64,000 nucleotides of DNA from assembly GCA_002359185.1 (NCBI GenBank), contig DEML01000009.1:207843-271842 (forward strand). The letters run 5' to 3'. Source of the stretch: Planctomycetaceae bacterium UBA2671 (GTDB taxonomy: Bacteria; Planctomycetota; Planctomycetia; Planctomycetales; Planctomycetaceae). Below the pieces are notes generated by a model, which saw only the letters and a list, made by a program, of their open reading frames with translations, made no database searches and was not told where the DNA came from. Of the stretch, positions 1 to 8,509 are shown piece by piece; position 1 is the stretch's first letter, and every line of letters starts with the position of its first letter. The position numbers and the translations under genes were made by a program.

Positions 1-97
1 GACCCATCGCAAGGACAATAATGAGAGGCGCAGATTATTCTCAGATTCGACACTTTGCTATTTAATGGTGCATTCTGATGTACCTCATAGGTAACCG

Positions 98-1126
98 ATG
101 CCCAAACTGCTGCTGGCGATTGAGTCGACGTGTGATGAGACTGCGGCTGCAGTTATCGGGCGTGACCTGACGATTCTGAGTTCGATTGTCTCTTCACAAA
201 CCGATCTGCACGAGCAATATGGCGGAGTTGTTCCCGAGATTGCAGCTCGCGCGCATGTCGAACGGATATTGCCGGTCATCGACAGTGCGTTGAGTGAAGC
301 GGGAGTGAAACTGACTGATCTCTCCGCGATTGCTGTCGCGACTCATCCCGGGTTAGTCGGCTCCTTACTCGTGGGAGTGACCGCTGCAAAAACACTGGCT
401 TTGATTCTCGATCTTCCGCTCATTGCGATTGATCATGTGCAGGCTCATCTGTATGCCTGCCAGATATCCTCCGCGAAGAATGTCTTTCCTGCAGTCGGGC
501 TGGTTGTCAGTGGTGGGCATACGAATCTTTATGATTGCCGGGACGCATTAGAAATGCCTTTGCTCGGTTCGACGATTGATGATGCCGCGGGGGAAGCGTT
601 TGACAAAGTGGCAGCGATCTTAGGACTCACTTACCCGGGTGGACCTTCAATTCAAAAGGCAGCTGAAGATGGAAATGCCGATGCTTTTGATTTTCCAAAA
701 GCGTTCTACCATCAATCGCGTCTGGCCTTCAGCTTCAGCGGACTCAAAACAGCTGTTCTCTACGAAGTGAAAGGACAGCCGGGTGCTCATCAACAACCGC
801 CTGAAATGAACTCAAAAAGACTGGCTGATGTGGCAGCCTCGTTTGAAAAAGCTGTGGTCGATGTGATAGTCCGGAAATGCGAACAGGCGTTGAAACAATT
901 GGGATATGACTCTCTATGCGTCGGCGGAGGGGTCGCGGCGAACCGACGTTTACGAAATCAACTTGAAAGTATGTGCTCTAAGCGCAAGGCTCAACTCGTC
1001 ATTGCACCGATGGAATACTGCACCGACAACGCGGCCATGGGAGCGATTGCCTGGGAGAGTTATGATCGAGGGTTGTTTGCTTCGCTCGATATTGATGTGA
1101 CACCTGGTCTTGTGCGGGCACAATGA
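98..1126 (+). CDS. tsaD: tRNA N6-adenosine threonylcarbamoyltransferase TsaD
   Basis: Transfers the threonylcarbamoyl group from threonylcarbamoyl-AMP to A37 of ANN-decoding tRNAs, in the cytoplasm with TsaB and TsaE. The 342-residue length is normal for the Kae1/TsaD family. The N-terminus has the ASKHA phosphate loop (AIESTCDETAAAV, residues 7-19). The metal-binding pair H113 and H117 lies in DHVQAHLYA. A GGHTN motif follows, then GGVAANRRLR and the C-terminal DNAAMGAIAW with its conserved Asp. The ATG at 98 starts directly before the phosphate loop; only a weak AGGT lies upstream. It appears to stand alone and converges on the histidine kinase downstream, with a palindrome between them. 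No tsaB or tsaE is seen in the window. Confidence 0.97.
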   Translation: MPKLLLAIESTCDETAAAVIGRDLTILSSIVSSQTDLHEQYGGVVPEIAARAHVERILPVIDSALSEAGVKLTDLSAIAVATHPGLVGSLLVGVTAAKTLALILDLPLIAIDHVQAHLYACQISSAKNVFPAVGLVVSGGHTNLYDCRDALEMPLLGSTIDDAAGEAFDKVAAILGLTYPGGPSIQKAAEDGNADAFDFPKAFYHQSRLAFSFSGLKTAVLYEVKGQPGAHQQPPEMNSKRLADVAASFEKAVVDVIVRKCEQALKQLGYDSLCVGGGVAANRRLRNQLESMCSKRKAQLVIAPMEYCTDNAAMGAIAWESYDRGLFASLDIDVTPGLVRAQ

Positions 1127-1140
1127 TTGTAACAGCTCGT

Positions 1141-1203
1141 AGGTCAGGCTGTGCCTGACGAAATGGACGTTAAATTTTATTCATGTCAGGCACAGCCTGA
1201 CCT
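1141..1203. repeat. Dispersed inverted repeat, TAGGTCAGGC family (copy 1)
   Basis: The left arm AGGTCAGGCTGTGCCTGAC (1141-1159) is the exact reverse complement of 1185-1203, with a 25-base AT-rich middle. Each arm also holds its own small GTCAGGC/GCCTGAC symmetry. Related short palindromes occur at 16537, 23380 and 56941. The element lies between convergent genes and could act as a bidirectional terminator. It also encodes the last residues and stop of the histidine kinase on the minus strand. Confidence 0.85.
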
Positions 1204-1919
1204 GCAGCAAGTGGCCAGTTTACGATAAATTGAAGACCACACTCTTCAGAGTTCTGTTTCACCTCAATAGTCGCCTGATGCAATTCGGCTAGACGATAGG
1301 CTTTGCTCAAACCAAACCCCAGTCCACGACCGGCTTGCCGTCCAGAGTAAAAGGGATCGAAGAGATGCTGCATTTCTTCTGGGGTTAAGCCCCGACCATC
1401 GTCGGTGATGTGAATTTCACAATGATGATCCTTAGCCTGTAAGACTTCGATCTGGACCGAAGTCGCTGCCGTTGAGGGATGAAGAGTGTTTCGAAGTAAT
1501 TCTGAAATGACTGTGAGAAATTGATCCCGATCGGCTTCCAGAAAAATCTCCTCATGACAATCAAATTGAACCTGCGGAATTTCCTCTCCAAATTGACGAC
1601 GAGCGATCGCGAGTTGAGATTCAATGATTGGCGGGATTTCGTCTCGAACTGAAAATCGTGTCGTTTGAGGTGACGGAGGATCGGCAAAGACCATGACATC
1701 GCCAATCATATCCCGCACGCGCAGTGCCTGACCGGCTATTGTTTCGAGTGATTGTCTGCGAGCAGGATCATGTTCCTCTTTCAACAACAAGTGGACACGA
1801 CCGAGAATCACTGCGAGCGGATTATTGATTTCATGACCAGCCGCAGCGCAGAATTCTACGAGTGAAGCCATACGGACATCGTCGGGGTGAATTGAGATCG
1901 TTTCCTGTTTCGAGTTCAC
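1170..1919 (-). CDS. Soluble sensor histidine kinase (NtrB/HATPase type)
   Basis: An autophosphorylating kinase without a membrane segment, 249 residues from the start chosen here. The H-box GHEINNPLAVILGRVHLL has the phospho-acceptor His at residue 29. It is followed by an N-box-like ELLRNTLHPS, a G1 box DDGRGLTPEEM, an F box LFDPFYSGR and a G2 box GLGFGLSKAY. There is no sensory domain, so the input must come from a partner or a very short N-terminus. The GTG at 1919 is preferred because GGAAG lies nine bases upstream. The longer frame opening at 1961 would begin inside a terminator hairpin. It lies 78 bp after the receiver-HTH regulator on the same strand and is its likely partner. The last residues and stop come from the flanking inverted repeat. 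Confidence 0.88.
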   Translation of the reverse strand: MNSKQETISIHPDDVRMASLVEFCAAAGHEINNPLAVILGRVHLLLKEEHDPARRQSLETIAGQALRVRDMIGDVMVFADPPSPQTTRFSVRDEIPPIIESQLAIARRQFGEEIPQVQFDCHEEIFLEADRDQFLTVISELLRNTLHPSTAATSVQIEVLQAKDHHCEIHITDDGRGLTPEEMQHLFDPFYSGRQAGRGLGFGLSKAYRLAELHQATIEVKQNSEECGLQFIVNWPLAAGQAVPDMNKI

Positions 1920-1947
1920 TCTTATTGACTTCCGATGAGATGTCCAT

Positions 1948-1975
1948 AAAAAAAGCCGCACGAATTCCGTGCGGC
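1948..1975 (-). terminator. Rho-independent terminator between regulator and kinase
   Basis: On the minus strand an eight-pair stem GCCGCACG/CGTGCGGC (1975-1968 with 1962-1955) with a five-base loop is followed by seven T residues. It lies 22 bases after the response regulator stop and 28 bases before the histidine kinase GTG. Kinase expression would therefore depend on read-through or its own promoter. Confidence 0.85.
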
Positions 1976-1997
1976 CTGATTCTTCTTTATTCGACGA

Positions 1998-2576
1998 TCA
2001 AACCCCGACAGGTTCGACATCGAGCAGTTTGCAGATGCGGTTCATTAACACATCGACCTCGAAAGGCTTCTGCATAAAATCGTTGGCACCGGCTGCTTTG
2101 AGTTCTTCAATTTTGTCTCGCTCGACCATTCCGCTGATACAGATGATGCGGACATCATCCATGCTGGAATCGCTGCGGACCCGCTGGCAGACTTCTTTGC
2201 CGTTAATATCTGGCAACATCACATCGAGAACGATCACATCGGGATGATACTCTTTGACCATCATCCCGGCATCGAACCCGTTGTTGGCGACGCGGACTTC
2301 GAAACGTCCGTCCGCGTCGAGCACATCGCGAATCAATTCGACCAGTTCCACATCATCATCGACGACCAGGGCTTTGCGTTTTCCGCTTTCGAGAGCATCG
2401 GTCGGGATGCCGTTTTCTCGCATGAACTTGAAGAGAACATCGCGTGGTATGCGTCGAAATTTCGAGCCGGGAACGCGGAATCCCTTCAATTGTCCTGAAT
2501 CGAAGCAGCGGATAATCGTTTGCTGGCTGACCTTGCAAATTTTGGCTGCTTCGCCCGTTGTAAATACTGTCTTCAT
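1998..2576 (-). CDS. Response regulator with N-terminal MerR/excisionase-type HTH and receiver domain
   Basis: 192 residues. Residues 4-55 form a helix-turn-helix of the BldC/excisionase type (TTGEAAKICKVSQQTIIRC followed by a basic wing). Residues 68-185 form a CheY-like receiver with acidic D73-D75, phospho-acceptor D118 in VIVLDVMLPD, S148 and K170. The order DNA-binding domain first, receiver second is the reverse of most response regulators. ATG 2576 is chosen because GGAGC lies about five bases upstream; a further in-frame start at 2606 has no such signal. The histidine kinase that follows is the probable phosphodonor. A strong terminator directly after the stop suggests the regulator is made in excess of the kinase. 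Its target genes cannot be seen from the sequence. Confidence 0.9.
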   Translation of the reverse strand: MKTVFTTGEAAKICKVSQQTIIRCFDSGQLKGFRVPGSKFRRIPRDVLFKFMRENGIPTDALESGKRKALVVDDDVELVELIRDVLDADGRFEVRVANNGFDAGMMVKEYHPDVIVLDVMLPDINGKEVCQRVRSDSSMDDVRIICISGMVERDKIEELKAAGANDFMQKPFEVDVLMNRICKLLDVEPVGV

Positions 2577-3369
2577 GTCGCTCCATCCTTCTGTAGGAGA
2601 TGACAAGGGACTCCTGTCAAATTACCGCAGACGTAAAATTCCTGCGGAAACCCCTGTGTCAATCAGTGTATCACCCGTTGGAACGGGTGAATTCCAGGTC
2701 ACTTCATTCCATTGATTGGACCATGATTTCTGAGATAAAGCGTGTTGCGACGTTTCCTTATGGAGAACTCACTCTCTCCGGAAGGGAAACCATGACTCTA
2801 AATTCAGCAAGCATACACTCACGAAATCGTGGCATAAACATTTCACTGGGGAAGTCCAATTTCCCCTGTTTATCCATATATCGTGATTGTAGTCAAACTC
2901 TCATATTGGTCAATAGGCATTTAGCCTGCCAGACTCATCTAAACCCTCAAACTCTTCACACTTGTTATTCACTCAAACCCATGCAAATTAACAGGTTCTG
3001 GAATTTGGGTGAAAATCACCGTGAAATATTTTAGAAAATTCACAGAATCAGGTGGCATTCAGTAACAGTTCGTAAAAGAAAATATTGGGAATTCCCTGTC
3101 AAAAATCGGTGATATTTAATGGTCTTAAATTTGACCAAATTTGAGACATCCGTTGAAAGCGATTCGGCTTGAGCAATTCTCCTGACACCATTTGAAATGT
3201 AACAGGACATGTGAAAATAGAGAAGACGAAGTGTTCGATAGTGGTAGCTGAGGAGATTCACTGTAACCCCTGACAGAGCCAGCTTTAAAGAGTACAATCT
3301 CGCCTTAATAACGTGTAATAACATTGTGACTACATCGATCAGAGCCAGATTATCAGTTGGGAGCGACAC
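2577..3369. other. Long intergenic region without a convincing gene
   Basis: About 790 bases between the divergent regulator and ROK kinase genes. Open frames here (for example 2600-3034 plus and 3040-3369 minus) have no family resemblance, no ribosome site and poor codon usage. A perfect TCACCCGTT/AACGGGTGA palindrome lies at 2671-2690 and could be an operator for either side. The region gets AT-richer towards 3300. GGGAG six bases before ATG 3370 is the ROK ribosome site. Confidence 0.6.
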
Positions 3370-4347
3370 ATGGGTGAAAGAAATTGGATCGGTTTTGATC
3401 TCGGTGGCACCAAAATGCTGGCAGCTGTTTTTGATGAAAATTATAAGGATTTAGGTCGCGAGCGAAAGAAAACCAAGGGAGCACAAGGCCCTGAAGCTGG
3501 TTTAGAGCGTGTTATCAAGTGTATATACGATGCGATTGAGAGCTCAGGAGTCACTCTCGACAGTATTGCGGGCATTGGGATTGGTTGTCCGGGGCCAATT
3601 CAACCGAAAAAGGGAATTCTGCTGCAGGCTCCGAATCTGGGATGGAAAAATGTCCCGGTTGCAGAGAGTCTGAACAAAGAATTCAAGAAACCTGTCGTTG
3701 TTATAAACGACGTCGATGCAGGAGTTTACGGAGAATATCTATTCGGAGCTGGCCAGGGGGCAGAAAGTTTACTGGGAGTGTTCCCAGGAACCGGCATAGG
3801 GGGAGGATATGTCCAGAATGGTGTGATATTGCAGGGAGCGAAGATTTCCTGCATGGAAATTGGTCACATTCCGACGGTGCCGGAAGGTCCGGTTGCCTCT
3901 GCTGGATTGCCCGGCTCGCTGGAAGCGGTGGCGAGCCGACTGGCGATGAGTGCTTTGATCGCCCAGGCTTCTTATCGGGGACAGGCTCCGACGGTTGCCA
4001 ATTCCGCGGGAACCGATCTGGCGAACATTCGCAGCGGACTGCTGGCCGATGCCCTTAAAAAAGACCCCATGGTCGAAGACATCATGACCCGAGCAGTCGT
4101 CCAACTGGGAAAAAGCATTGCGGGATTTGTGCATATGCTGGCTCCTGAAAAAATCGTGCTCGGTGGCGGACTGGTCGAAGCGATGCCGGAGTTTTTCAGC
4201 AAGAAGATCAAAGAGGGAATGAAATCCTGGCTGCTGCCTGCTTATCAGGATGTCTCGGAAGTTGTCGTCGCCAAACTTGGAGACGATGCAGGCATACAAG
4301 GTTCTGCTGCCTGGGCACGTAAGAATTTTGAGAACGCGGGTGGATGA
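3370..4347 (+). CDS. ROK-family sugar kinase (glucokinase-like)
   Basis: Likely phosphorylates glucose or a related sugar in the cytoplasm. The 325-residue length fits the ROK family. The phosphate-binding FDLGGTKM lies at residues 9-16, CPGPI at 73-77, the catalytic Asp at D114 within VINDVDAG, and a second phosphate loop FPGTGIGGG at 138-146. EIGH (163-166) matches the usual substrate/zinc His motif. The following Cys-rich zinc signature CxCGxxGCxE is degraded: the equivalent stretch (about 176-186) reads ASAGLPGSLE, with all three Cys replaced. It lies 73 bp before a Ppx/GppA gene and upstream of ppk on the same strand. A polyphosphate-using glucokinase is therefore an attractive but unproven possibility. 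ATG 3370 has GGGAG at good spacing. Confidence 0.85.
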   Translation: MGERNWIGFDLGGTKMLAAVFDENYKDLGRERKKTKGAQGPEAGLERVIKCIYDAIESSGVTLDSIAGIGIGCPGPIQPKKGILLQAPNLGWKNVPVAESLNKEFKKPVVVINDVDAGVYGEYLFGAGQGAESLLGVFPGTGIGGGYVQNGVILQGAKISCMEIGHIPTVPEGPVASAGLPGSLEAVASRLAMSALIAQASYRGQAPTVANSAGTDLANIRSGLLADALKKDPMVEDIMTRAVVQLGKSIAGFVHMLAPEKIVLGGGLVEAMPEFFSKKIKEGMKSWLLPAYQDVSEVVVAKLGDDAGIQGSAAWARKNFENAGG

Positions 4348-4420
4348 GGTCATTTTCCAGAACTTTCGTCAGACAATAAATCCCATCAATTCTTAATAAA
4401 TATCGTTGAAGTAATCCCTC

Positions 4421-6019
4421 ATGTCGTCTCCTTCAGCAATCTCCAATGAAACTTCGCGGTCGAAAAAACGTCGGATTGCAGTCATTGAAATTGGTACGAC
4501 TTCTATTCGCATGGCGATCGCGGAAGGGAATGAAGAGAGTCGCGTGCAGACTCTCGAAAAACTCGTTCAGACTGTCGCTATTGGTGAAGACACCTACACT
4601 GTAGGCCGGATCTCTCGAAATACGATCGAAACATGCGTTGGCGTGTTGAAGATGTATCAGGAGAAACTCCGCGAGTATCGTTTGACGGATCCTCAGAATA
4701 TTCGCGTTGTGGCAACCAGCGCGGTGCGTGAAGCGGAAAATACGCTGGCATTTGTTGACCGGGTCTTTATTGCGACGGGCTGGTCTGTCAATGTTCTTGA
4801 TGTAGCCGAGCTCCATCGTGTTATTTATCAGGGGATTCAGGTCTGGAGGGATCAACTTCCGACATTGGCACAGGATCGCTGGGTGATTGCCGAAGTCGGT
4901 GGTGGAAATACCGAATACCTGATGCTGCAGCATGGCGAAGTCGAAGTCGCCAATGCCGTTCGACTCGGATCTTTAAGGCTGAGCGCCCTGCTGAAAACAT
5001 ACGATGCGCCCGAAGGACAGTGGCCGATTTTGCTGCGCAAGCACGCTCAACGGGCGTTGAGTGGCACAGGAATTTATGCCGATCGAACACCTGCTGCCAA
5101 ACTGCTGCTGCTCGGCGGAGAAATGCGATTGATGGCTGAGAAACTCCTGGGAGTGGAATCAACTCAGGAAGCGGCTTTGGTTTCGTTGAAAGATCTCGAA
5201 GCATTCACGAACCGTGTCCTCTCGATGCACGTCGATGAACTGGTCCGGGAATTTCATATTCCCCTGCCTGATGCCGAAAACCTCGGCCCTGCTCTGGTTG
5301 CCAATACCGAGTTGGCCAAGGAACTTCGCGTCCAAAAAATTCACGTTCTGCCAGCCTCCGTTCGTGATGGATTACTGCGGGAATTAATTGATCGAGATGT
5401 CTGGTCAGATGAACTGGTTCAGCAGATTATCCGCTCCGCGATTGATGTTGGGCGACGCTTTCAATTTGATGAATCTCATGCCGAGCATGTCGCGCGATTA
5501 TCGAAATCACTTTTCAGTCAACTCGCTCCCCTCCACGGGTTGGATCGACGATATGAATTGCTGCTTGTGTTAGCAGCTCTGCTGCATGAAATTGGCTTGT
5601 TCATAGGAACAAGTGCTTATCACAAACATTCGATGTATCTGATCACAAACTCCGAGTTGTTCGGGATCGGTCGCAAGCAACTGATGTTGATCGGTTTGAT
5701 CACACGGTATCATCGACGGACATCACCAAAATCATCGCACACCGGGTTTATTAATCTGGAACGAGATGATCGAGTAGTTGTCATTAAACTGGCGGCCATT
5801 TTGCGAGTCGCCCTGGCATTGGATGGGGCGAGAAGTCAGCGGATTCATGATTTTGAATGCAACCTGACCCCCAAACGCCTCGTGATTACGATTCCGGAAA
5901 TCTCCGATCTGTCCATGGAACAATTGGCCATTCGTCAGATTGGAAACCTCTTCGAAGAAACCTTCGGCTTACCAATCCTGTTGCGTGGCCAGGCGGGGTT
6001 ACCGATGAGAAAACGATAG
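4421..6019 (+). CDS. ppx: Exopolyphosphatase / pppGpp phosphohydrolase (Ppx/GppA family)
   Basis: Hydrolyses terminal phosphate from polyphosphate or from pppGpp. The 532-residue length matches full-length two-part Ppx proteins. The N-terminal ASKHA domain has EIGTTSIRMAI (normally DIGSNSIRL, so the first Asp is Glu), then ATSAVREAEN and the phosphate loop EVGGGNTEY near residue 163. The C-terminal HD-like domain carries LLHEIGLFIG and YHKHSMYLI (residues about 387-410), very close to the equivalent region of E. coli PPX, which also has HE in place of HD. It sits between the ROK kinase and ppk on the same strand, so it probably opposes Ppk. The ribosome site is weak. Confidence 0.9.
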   Translation: MSSPSAISNETSRSKKRRIAVIEIGTTSIRMAIAEGNEESRVQTLEKLVQTVAIGEDTYTVGRISRNTIETCVGVLKMYQEKLREYRLTDPQNIRVVATSAVREAENTLAFVDRVFIATGWSVNVLDVAELHRVIYQGIQVWRDQLPTLAQDRWVIAEVGGGNTEYLMLQHGEVEVANAVRLGSLRLSALLKTYDAPEGQWPILLRKHAQRALSGTGIYADRTPAAKLLLLGGEMRLMAEKLLGVESTQEAALVSLKDLEAFTNRVLSMHVDELVREFHIPLPDAENLGPALVANTELAKELRVQKIHVLPASVRDGLLRELIDRDVWSDELVQQIIRSAIDVGRRFQFDESHAEHVARLSKSLFSQLAPLHGLDRRYELLLVLAALLHEIGLFIGTSAYHKHSMYLITNSELFGIGRKQLMLIGLITRYHRRTSPKSSHTGFINLERDDRVVVIKLAAILRVALALDGARSQRIHDFECNLTPKRLVITIPEISDLSMEQLAIRQIGNLFEETFGLPILLRGQAGLPMRKR

Positions 6020-6029
6020 TTCGCAGGAA

Positions 6030-6132
6030 GAAGGTTGGGTTAGCGGAGCGTTACCCAACTCAAGTTGAGAAGTCCCTATGAATGATTGAATTCCGAAGTT
6101 TTGGGTTACCCGTTCCGCTAACCCAACCTACG
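6030..6132. repeat. Dispersed inverted repeat, GGTTGGGTTAGCGGA family (copy 1)
   Basis: The left arm AGGTTGGGTTAGCGGAGCG begins near 6032 and the right arm, ending near 6132, is its imperfect reverse complement (CGTTCCGCTAACCCAACCT). Both arms also contain the internal pair TTGGGTTA/TAACCCAA. Copies with the same core occur at 13071 and 55999. It lies just after the ppx stop and may end transcription. Confidence 0.8.
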
Positions 6133-6161
6133 AACCAGAGAACCATCCGATCGTCACTTAT

Positions 6162-6232
6162 ACAAGCACGAAGCGCAAGCGAGTGTGTTTGAACGAGCGA
6201 TAATGACTCACTCGCTTGCGCTTCGTGCTTGT
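6162..6232. repeat. Dispersed inverted repeat, ACAAGCACGAAGCGCAAGC family (copy 1)
   Basis: A 24-base arm beginning ACAAGCACGAAGCGCAAGC (6162-6185) is the exact reverse complement of 6209-6232, around a 23-base centre. Four related elements lie at 8441, 14093 (half), 38950 and 59774. An ATG at 6216 in frame with ppk falls inside the right arm and is not the real start. Confidence 0.9.
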
Positions 6233-6299
6233 AAAACAGAATCCTAAATCAATACATTGTCATGTTATCCTAAAACCACTTGATTTTGAACGAAATCTT

Positions 6300-8396
6300 A
6301 TGAGTAGCGACCGGTATATCAATCGAGAATTAAGCTGGCTGGAATTTAATCAGCGAGTCCTCGATCAGGCCTGTGATTCCAATGTTCCCTTACTCGAACG
6401 TCTGAAGTTTTTAGCCATTACGGCATCCAACCTGGACGAATTCTTCATGGTGCGTGTGGGTGGATTGCAGATTTTGACCTGGAAAGAGGTCAAACGACTC
6501 GACTTCACTGGCATGAGCCCTGAAGAACAACTGATCGCGATCCGCGAACGTGTGCGTCAGATGCAACACGATCAGTACGAATGTTATAACGAAGTGCTGG
6601 AACCTGCCCTTTCTGAAAATGGCATTCGTCGACTGCGAGCAGAGGATATTTCGCAATCTCAACTGCGTGTTATTGAGGAACGATTTGAGGATGAACTGTT
6701 TTCGATTTTGAGTCCGATTGCAGTTTGGGATAACGAACATGTGCCGATGCTTCCAGAACCGGATTTGTGTGTGTGCATTCGCCTGCGATGTCTGCCCGAT
6801 GCGGAAGAACCGTTTCGATATGCCATTATCCGACTCGGTCGCAAACTTCCACGGTTTCTAACGGTCCCTTCGGAATCCGGCTATGAATATATGCTGCTCG
6901 AAGATGTCGTCGCCGGTTTTGCTGAACGATTCTTTCCTGGCGAGCAGGTACTTGAAGTTGTTCCGTTTCGCATGACCAGAAATGCAGATATCACGATCAG
7001 CGAAGATGTCGCGGTCGATTTTATGGCGGAGATGGAGCAACTGCTCCAGGCGCGGAAAGAAAGTCATTGTGTTCGTCTGGAGATTGACTCTCGCGCGACG
7101 GCAACATTGCAGGCATTTCTGGCCAATGCGTATCAGGCAGCTCCTGCCGATGTCTACCCGCTGCATGGTCCACTCGGGTTGAACGACTTCATGTCCCTGG
7201 CGAGTATCAAGGGATTTGATTCTCTTACTGACGAACCTTGGGAGCCGAGTCGGGCACTCGATATCGATCCCGCAGTGGATATGTTCGAGCAACTCTCGCA
7301 GAAAAGTGCAGTATTACTGCATCCGTACGAAAGTTTCGATCCGGTTGTGCGTTTGATTACCGAAGCCGCGCAGGATCCTGATGTCCTTTCGATTAAACAG
7401 ACGCTCTATCGCACAAGCTCGAATAGTCCAATTGTTGCTGCCCTTAAACAGGCAGCAATGAGTGGTAAACATGTGACAGCCGTGGTTGAATTGAAGGCCC
7501 GCTTTGATGAAGCTCGAAATATCGAATGGGCGAAACAGCTTGAGCGAGTCGGTGTGCAGGTTGTTTACGGCGTGAAGGGATTGAAAACTCACGCTAAAAT
7601 TTGTGTGATTGTGAGGCAGGAGTCTCAGGGGATTTGTCGGTATGTGCATTATGGAACCGGGAACTATAACGAAAGAACTTCTCGGCTTTATGGCGACATC
7701 AGCTATATGACTTCGGATGTCGACCTGACCTCGGATGCCGTGTCGTTTTTCAATGCGATCACTGCTTATTCGCAGCCGCAACCGTATCATAAGATTGAAG
7801 CTGCCCCGACGGGACTAAAACAGCGTTTGCTCGAAATGATTGACGTCGAAATCGATCAGGCCAGCCGGGGCGAGAATGCGTTCATCAAGGCGAAAGTGAA
7901 TTCGCTGGTCGATCAGGAAGTTATTGAAGCGTTGTATCGGGCCTCCTCAGCCGGGGTGCAGGTGTTGTTGAATATCCGCGGGATTTGCTGCCTGCGTCCT
8001 GGAATTCCGGGACTAAGTGAGAATATTACAGTCATCAGTATTATTGATCGCTTTCTGGAACATGCTCGCATTGTTCACTTCCATCATGGTGGCGATGATC
8101 GTGTCTTTATCTCGTCTGCGGATTGGATGCCTCGAAATCTGGATCGACGCATTGAGTTGCTCGTGCCGATCGATGATGATCCGAGTCGATTACGGCTGAT
8201 CGAATTCCTTGATGTTTATTTTCGCGATAACACCAACTCCAAACAACTTGGGCCTGATGGAATCTACACTCCCGTGCCGCAGGAAGGAGAACGCTTTCGG
8301 GCTCAGGAGTATTTTCATAAAGCGATTCAACTCGAAGCCAAGAAACGCCGCGATGAACAGTTGACGACGTTTGAACCACATCGCTCGCCGGAGTGA
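6300..8396 (+). CDS. ppk1: Polyphosphate kinase 1
   Basis: Reversibly makes inorganic polyphosphate from ATP. It has 698 residues from ATG 6300, normal for Ppk1. The N-terminal domain opens with YINRELSWLEFNQRVLDQA, followed by FLAITASNLDEFFMVRVGG. The catalytic half has IKQTLYRTSSNSPIV. The phospho-His is H450 in YVHYGTGNYNERTSRLYGD, and the second conserved His lies in HFHHGGDDRVFISSADW with NLDRRIEL after it. The frame stays open up to 6216, but that upstream part is palindromic repeat, and family similarity starts at 6300. With the ROK kinase and ppx upstream this forms a polyphosphate cluster. The repeats between ppx and ppk suggest separate transcripts. Confidence 0.97.
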   Translation: MSSDRYINRELSWLEFNQRVLDQACDSNVPLLERLKFLAITASNLDEFFMVRVGGLQILTWKEVKRLDFTGMSPEEQLIAIRERVRQMQHDQYECYNEVLEPALSENGIRRLRAEDISQSQLRVIEERFEDELFSILSPIAVWDNEHVPMLPEPDLCVCIRLRCLPDAEEPFRYAIIRLGRKLPRFLTVPSESGYEYMLLEDVVAGFAERFFPGEQVLEVVPFRMTRNADITISEDVAVDFMAEMEQLLQARKESHCVRLEIDSRATATLQAFLANAYQAAPADVYPLHGPLGLNDFMSLASIKGFDSLTDEPWEPSRALDIDPAVDMFEQLSQKSAVLLHPYESFDPVVRLITEAAQDPDVLSIKQTLYRTSSNSPIVAALKQAAMSGKHVTAVVELKARFDEARNIEWAKQLERVGVQVVYGVKGLKTHAKICVIVRQESQGICRYVHYGTGNYNERTSRLYGDISYMTSDVDLTSDAVSFFNAITAYSQPQPYHKIEAAPTGLKQRLLEMIDVEIDQASRGENAFIKAKVNSLVDQEVIEALYRASSAGVQVLLNIRGICCLRPGIPGLSENITVISIIDRFLEHARIVHFHHGGDDRVFISSADWMPRNLDRRIELLVPIDDDPSRLRLIEFLDVYFRDNTNSKQLGPDGIYTPVPQEGERFRAQEYFHKAIQLEAKKRRDEQLTTFEPHRSPE

Positions 8397-8440
8397 GTTT
8401 CATCATCTCATTGTTGAAACATGTGAAATGAAGAAACTTT

Positions 8441-8508
8441 ACAAGCACGAAGCAAGCGAGTGAGTCATAACTCTCGATCAAACTCACTCGCTTGCGCTTT
8501 GTGCTTGT
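8441..8508. repeat. Dispersed inverted repeat, ACAAGCACGAAGCGCAAGC family (copy 2)
   Basis: The left arm ACAAGCACGAAGCAAGCGAG (8441-8460) lacks three bases compared with copy 1. The right arm 8485-8508 is nearly the reverse complement. It sits between convergent ppk and the GNAT gene, immediately after the GNAT stop, where it could work as a bidirectional terminator. Confidence 0.88.
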
Positions 8509-8509
8509 A

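Noticed and set aside
2600..3369. Open frames 2600-3034 (+) and 3040-3369 (-) as genes
   Set aside because: No ribosome site, no recognisable domain, and composition like non-coding DNA.
4421..6019. Ppx HD motif change (HE) as a damaged enzyme
   Set aside because: E. coli PPX has the same HE at this position, so it is normal for the family.
6216..6299. Upstream extension of ppk to ATG 6216
   Set aside because: The start lies in the right arm of a dispersed palindrome and the residues are not part of the Ppk family.
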